Position numbers and translations under genes: made by a program
From: Pseudomonadota bacterium
Lineage (GTDB): Bacteria > Pseudomonadota > Alphaproteobacteria > Parvibaculales > Parvibaculaceae
Direction of reading: 5' to 3'
Assembly (NCBI GenBank): GCA_021780275.1
Contig: JAJXZC010000641.1
Coordinates: 1 to 7,750 of the forward strand
Length of the DNA: 7,750 nt
Shown here: piece after piece, positions 5,713 to 7,750 of the stretch
Position numbering within the stretch: position 1 is the first letter of the stretch
Layout: the number at the start of each line of letters is the position of its first letter
The notes under the pieces: model-generated
Told to the model about the DNA's origin: nothing
The model's input: only the letters and a program-made list of their open reading frames with translations
The model's database searches: none

Positions 5713-6027
5713 GGCGCTTGCCTGTCTCGGATCGACCGCGCCCATCGCGGCCTTCGTGGCGACGAAAAGCGGCAGGCGGAGCGGACCTGCACTCCGCAGG
5801 GAACCGGAGGAGCCGAAGCGCAGCAGAGGATGGCGGAGGCCGGCTATTTTGTCTCGCGATGTAAAGGCGGGCTTGCCCGCCGACGGAAAATAGTCGGCCA
5901 AAGCCATTGCCGGTCCGCTCCGTTTGCCGCTCGATCGCCCTCTCAGAAGGCCGTGGGTCCGGTCCTCTCCGAAGATTTTGGGAAACGCCATGCCCGAATG
6001 GGACATTGACCCGCGTTAGGATGCGAT
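5713..6027. other. 315-bp spacer between Toprim and DUF2493 genes
   Basis: No gene is supported here. Frames are open on several registers because of high GC, including one continuous with the DUF2493 frame. The notable content is the nested inverted repeat at 5838-5899. A spacer this long inside an otherwise tight same-strand block suggests a separate promoter or a structured leader for the DUF2493 gene. Confidence 0.5.
5838..5899. repeat. Nested inverted repeats (long stem with inner hairpin)
   Basis: Outer arms GGCCGGCTATTTT (5838-5850) and AAAATAGTCGGCC (5887-5899) are complementary over 13 positions with one mismatch (a G-U wobble in plus-strand RNA, A-C in minus-strand RNA). Inside them, GGCGGGC-TT-GCCCGCC (5866-5881) has perfect 7-bp arms. 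Together they could form a 62-nt structured element in the leader of the DUF2493 gene or in the DNA itself. Confidence 0.55.
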
Positions 6028-7077
6028 TCATGCGGCGACTTCGACGCCTGAGACCGTCGCCATGAAACGAGCCCCATCTTCAGGCGCGAGCTGCCCGCGC
6101 AAGGACTCTCGAAGTTCATCGATGCCGAATGCGCGGAGATCATCGTTGAAATCCCCCAGGCTTGGCGACAGCGCAATCGCCTTGATCCCGGCCGATCTCG
6201 CTCGGTCGATCAATCCCTCCGCCGCTTTGTCCCCCGCCGGATCCCTGTCGCGAGCGATATAAAGGCGGCGCAATTTTGCCGGAAACTGGATGGCGGAGAG
6301 ATGTCCGGCCGACAACGCAGCGATCATCGGCAGAACAGGCAAGACGCAGCGCAGCGACAGCATGGTCTCGATGCCCTCGCCAGCAGCCAGAGAATCCTGC
6401 GCCATTCCAAACCGAACGCCATGTCCCAAAAGATGTCCCATCGCCCGCCTCGGCGCAGCGATCGGCGCCTTGTCTTGCCGCAAAGGGTCGAGCCAGGTGC
6501 GATGAACGCCTGTGATCCCACCGTCGAGATTGGTGACGGCGGCGATCATCGCCGGCCAGCTCTGGGTTCGAGAGCGTCGATCAGGCCGGCAATAGCAATG
6601 GGGATGAAAGCGGAGGTTTTCCGCTCCATGCAGGGAGATGATCCCTCGCTTGCGGAGATAGGCTTCGGCGAGCGTGCTCGAAATCGGCCGCGACATGGCG
6701 AACAGCCGCCGTGCCGATTCCGACGACCCAGACGGCGCCGAAATCCACCAGGGACAAGGTTCGGGCTCAGGCCTTGGAAAAGCCAGAAACCGCCGGGCTT
6801 CATCGAGGACATCGTGGAAACGGACCAAGCCGCGGGTCTGGCGGATGATGTCGAGCAGATCGCCATATTCGCCGGTGGCGGGATCCTGCCATCGGCCTGC
6901 CGCGCCCTTGCCGAATTCCGGTCCTTTCAGCCGGACGAACATCGAGCGGCCGGGCGTATTGCGCACATCGCCGACCAGCCAGTATCGGCCTTCGCGGCGC
7001 CCATTGGAGAGGTAGTGGCGGCATACCGCTTGCGCGTCGCGCGCAAGACGGCAGGCCAATTCATTTGCCGGCGACAT
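6028..7077 (-). CDS. Toprim-domain protein (DUF7146-type) of plasmid/ICE DNA metabolism
   Basis: 349 aa. The N-terminal region has AVCRHYLSNGRREGRYWLVG (17-36), RSMFVRLKGPEFGKGAAGRW (44-63) and GEYGDLLDII (69-78), which match the small DNA-binding-like N-terminal domain of Toprim proteins found beside strawberry-notch genes. There is no Cys-pair zinc ribbon, unlike the other Toprim protein in this window. A middle domain (about 137-205) with AEAYLRKRGI and GVHRTWLD is the DUF7146-type segment. The Toprim core has AAGEGIETML (Glu234), YIARDRDPAGDKA (Asp277, Asp279, Asp283) and SLGDFNDDL (Asp309, Asn311, Asp312), so the metal-binding acidic residues are intact. A primase-like or nucleolytic role on the element's DNA is likely. 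It starts 3 nt after the stop of the strawberry-notch-like gene, which indicates one operon with translational coupling. The separate Shine-Dalgarno is weak. Confidence 0.85.
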   Translation of the reverse strand: MSPANELACRLARDAQAVCRHYLSNGRREGRYWLVGDVRNTPGRSMFVRLKGPEFGKGAAGRWQDPATGEYGDLLDIIRQTRGLVRFHDVLDEARRFLAFPRPEPEPCPWWISAPSGSSESARRLFAMSRPISSTLAEAYLRKRGIISLHGAENLRFHPHCYCRPDRRSRTQSWPAMIAAVTNLDGGITGVHRTWLDPLRQDKAPIAAPRRAMGHLLGHGVRFGMAQDSLAAGEGIETMLSLRCVLPVLPMIAALSAGHLSAIQFPAKLRRLYIARDRDPAGDKAAEGLIDRARSAGIKAIALSPSLGDFNDDLRAFGIDELRESLRGQLAPEDGARFMATVSGVEVAA

Positions 7078-7080
7078 TGT

Positions 7081-7750
7081 TCAGGCCGCCGCCCGCTCGG
7101 CGATGCGCTCGATCGGATAGCGCTCCAGCACCTTGCCCAGTACGTCCGGCCCGGAGGCGTCGGTCGGCGCGAACATCCGCAGTTTCCAGGAAATAATCTC
7201 GCCGAACAGGCCATAGGCGCGCAGCCGGTCGCGCATCATGTCGGTGAAGCCGGTCAGTTCGATGCGATTGACCCCCATGACGCGAACCCGGCGAAGCTGC
7301 AGCCCCTCGCTGAGATCGAGGATGGTCTTGCCCTCCATCAACGCGGCGAAGGCGCCTTCTGGCGATAGGCTGGTCGGGCCGGTTTCAAGCGCAATCGCCG
7401 ACCAGGCCGCCGAAACCTTGCGGCCCACAATCCTCTCCCCTGCGTCGGTCTGGAGCCGGTAGACGCGCGAAGATTCATTTGGCAGACGCTTCCAGATCGG
7501 CAGCAGCAGCCCCGAGACGATATGGATCTGACTGTCCGTGAATTCCGGCACATCGGCGAGCTCCGCGTTCCATGCGAGGGCGAAGGTCTCGCGGTCGGCC
7601 TCCTGCCAATGGGTCTGCGGCATCATGGCCAGCGCCATCGAAGGTCGCTCCATCGGCCGGATCAACCGCACCCGACGTTCGACCTCGCCATCGTCGAGCA
7701 TCACGCTGGGGCTGGGAACCTGCACGGCGGCCCGCCCCGACTGGCTGTTG
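7081..7750 (-). CDS. Strawberry-notch-like helicase/NTPase, C-terminal part only
   Basis: Partial: the frame enters from the right edge and ends at the TGA of 7081-7083, giving 223 codons. Segments such as AAVQVPSPSVMLDDGEVERR, VRLIRPMERPSMAL, SGLLLPIWKRLPNESSRVYR, GKTILDLSEGLQLRRVRVMG, NRIELTGF and LRAYGLFGEIISWKLRMF are characteristic, as I know them, of the far C-terminus of large strawberry-notch family proteins on alphaproteobacterial plasmids and ICEs. In the full protein, an SF2-type ATPase/helicase part, often with an N-terminal methyltransferase-like domain, lies upstream, beyond this window, so no Walker motifs are seen here. The probable role is ATP-driven remodelling of the element's DNA. 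It is the first gene in this window of the minus-strand block and sits 3 nt before the Toprim gene. Confidence 0.85.
   Translation of the reverse strand, partial: NSQSGRAAVQVPSPSVMLDDGEVERRVRLIRPMERPSMALAMMPQTHWQEADRETFALAWNAELADVPEFTDSQIHIVSGLLLPIWKRLPNESSRVYRLQTDAGERIVGRKVSAAWSAIALETGPTSLSPEGAFAALMEGKTILDLSEGLQLRRVRVMGVNRIELTGFTDMMRDRLRAYGLFGEIISWKLRMFAPTDASGPDVLGKVLERYPIERIAERAAA

Noticed and set aside
5713..6006. N-terminal extension of the DUF2493 protein to an ATG at 6006
   Set aside because: The extra 98 residues run through nested inverted repeats and have unusual composition, while the domain pattern begins after the ATG at 5712. The extension cannot be fully excluded.
6301..7368. 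Plus-strand 355-codon frame
   Set aside because: Antisense to two well-recognised genes (Toprim and strawberry-notch-like); typical shadow frame in GC-rich DNA, rich in Arg, Pro and His.
1..7750. CRISPR arrays, tRNA, rRNA and insertion sequences
   Set aside because: No regularly spaced repeats, no tRNA-like cloverleaf or rRNA sequence, and no transposase or paired terminal repeats were seen on either strand.

Overview
The window looks like part of an alphaproteobacterial (probably Hyphomicrobiales/Rhizobiales-type) accessory element, either a plasmid or an integrative conjugative element. The main reason is a set of genes read right to left on the minus strand: the 3' end of a strawberry-notch-like helicase/NTPase gene, a Toprim-domain protein, a DUF2493 (SLOG-like) protein, a 56-aa conserved hypothetical, a second Toprim protein with a Cys/His zinc-ribbon-like N-terminus, and a short single-stranded DNA-binding protein. 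From general family knowledge this set recurs as a DNA-metabolism block on alphaproteobacterial plasmids and ICEs. No database was searched here.

Layout, left to right. Positions 1-125 (minus) hold the 5' end of a secreted c-type cytochrome-like gene, preceded by an AT-rich leader with a perfect 16-bp palindrome. Positions 206-234 are a strong intrinsic terminator for the ssb-like gene (243-578, minus). Positions 579-1129 contain no convincing gene. The zinc-ribbon Toprim gene (1130-2044) and the 56-aa gene (2141-2311) follow, both minus. Then comes a stretch with different character, 2312-4791. It has an oppositely oriented, coupled two-gene cassette (2636-3040 and 3024-4286, plus), flanked by gene-poor sequence that includes a possible frameshifted small ORF near 4517-4686. 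From 4792 rightward the minus-strand block resumes: DUF2493 (4792-5712), a 315-bp spacer with nested inverted repeats, the second Toprim gene (6028-7077), and the truncated strawberry-notch-like gene (7081 to the window edge).

The minus-strand genes plausibly act together in replication, repair or processing of the element's DNA: helicase/NTPase, two Toprim nucleotidyl-transfer/nuclease-type proteins and SSB. The plus-strand cassette looks like cargo inserted between backbone genes. Its second protein ends in an ImmA/IrrE-like domain that appears to have lost the zinc-protease HExxH motif. Its first is a small Trp-rich protein of unknown function, and the two overlap with a well-placed Shine-Dalgarno. 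This pair is the best candidate here for an uncharacterised toxin-antitoxin or defence-type module, but that function is inference from architecture and location only.
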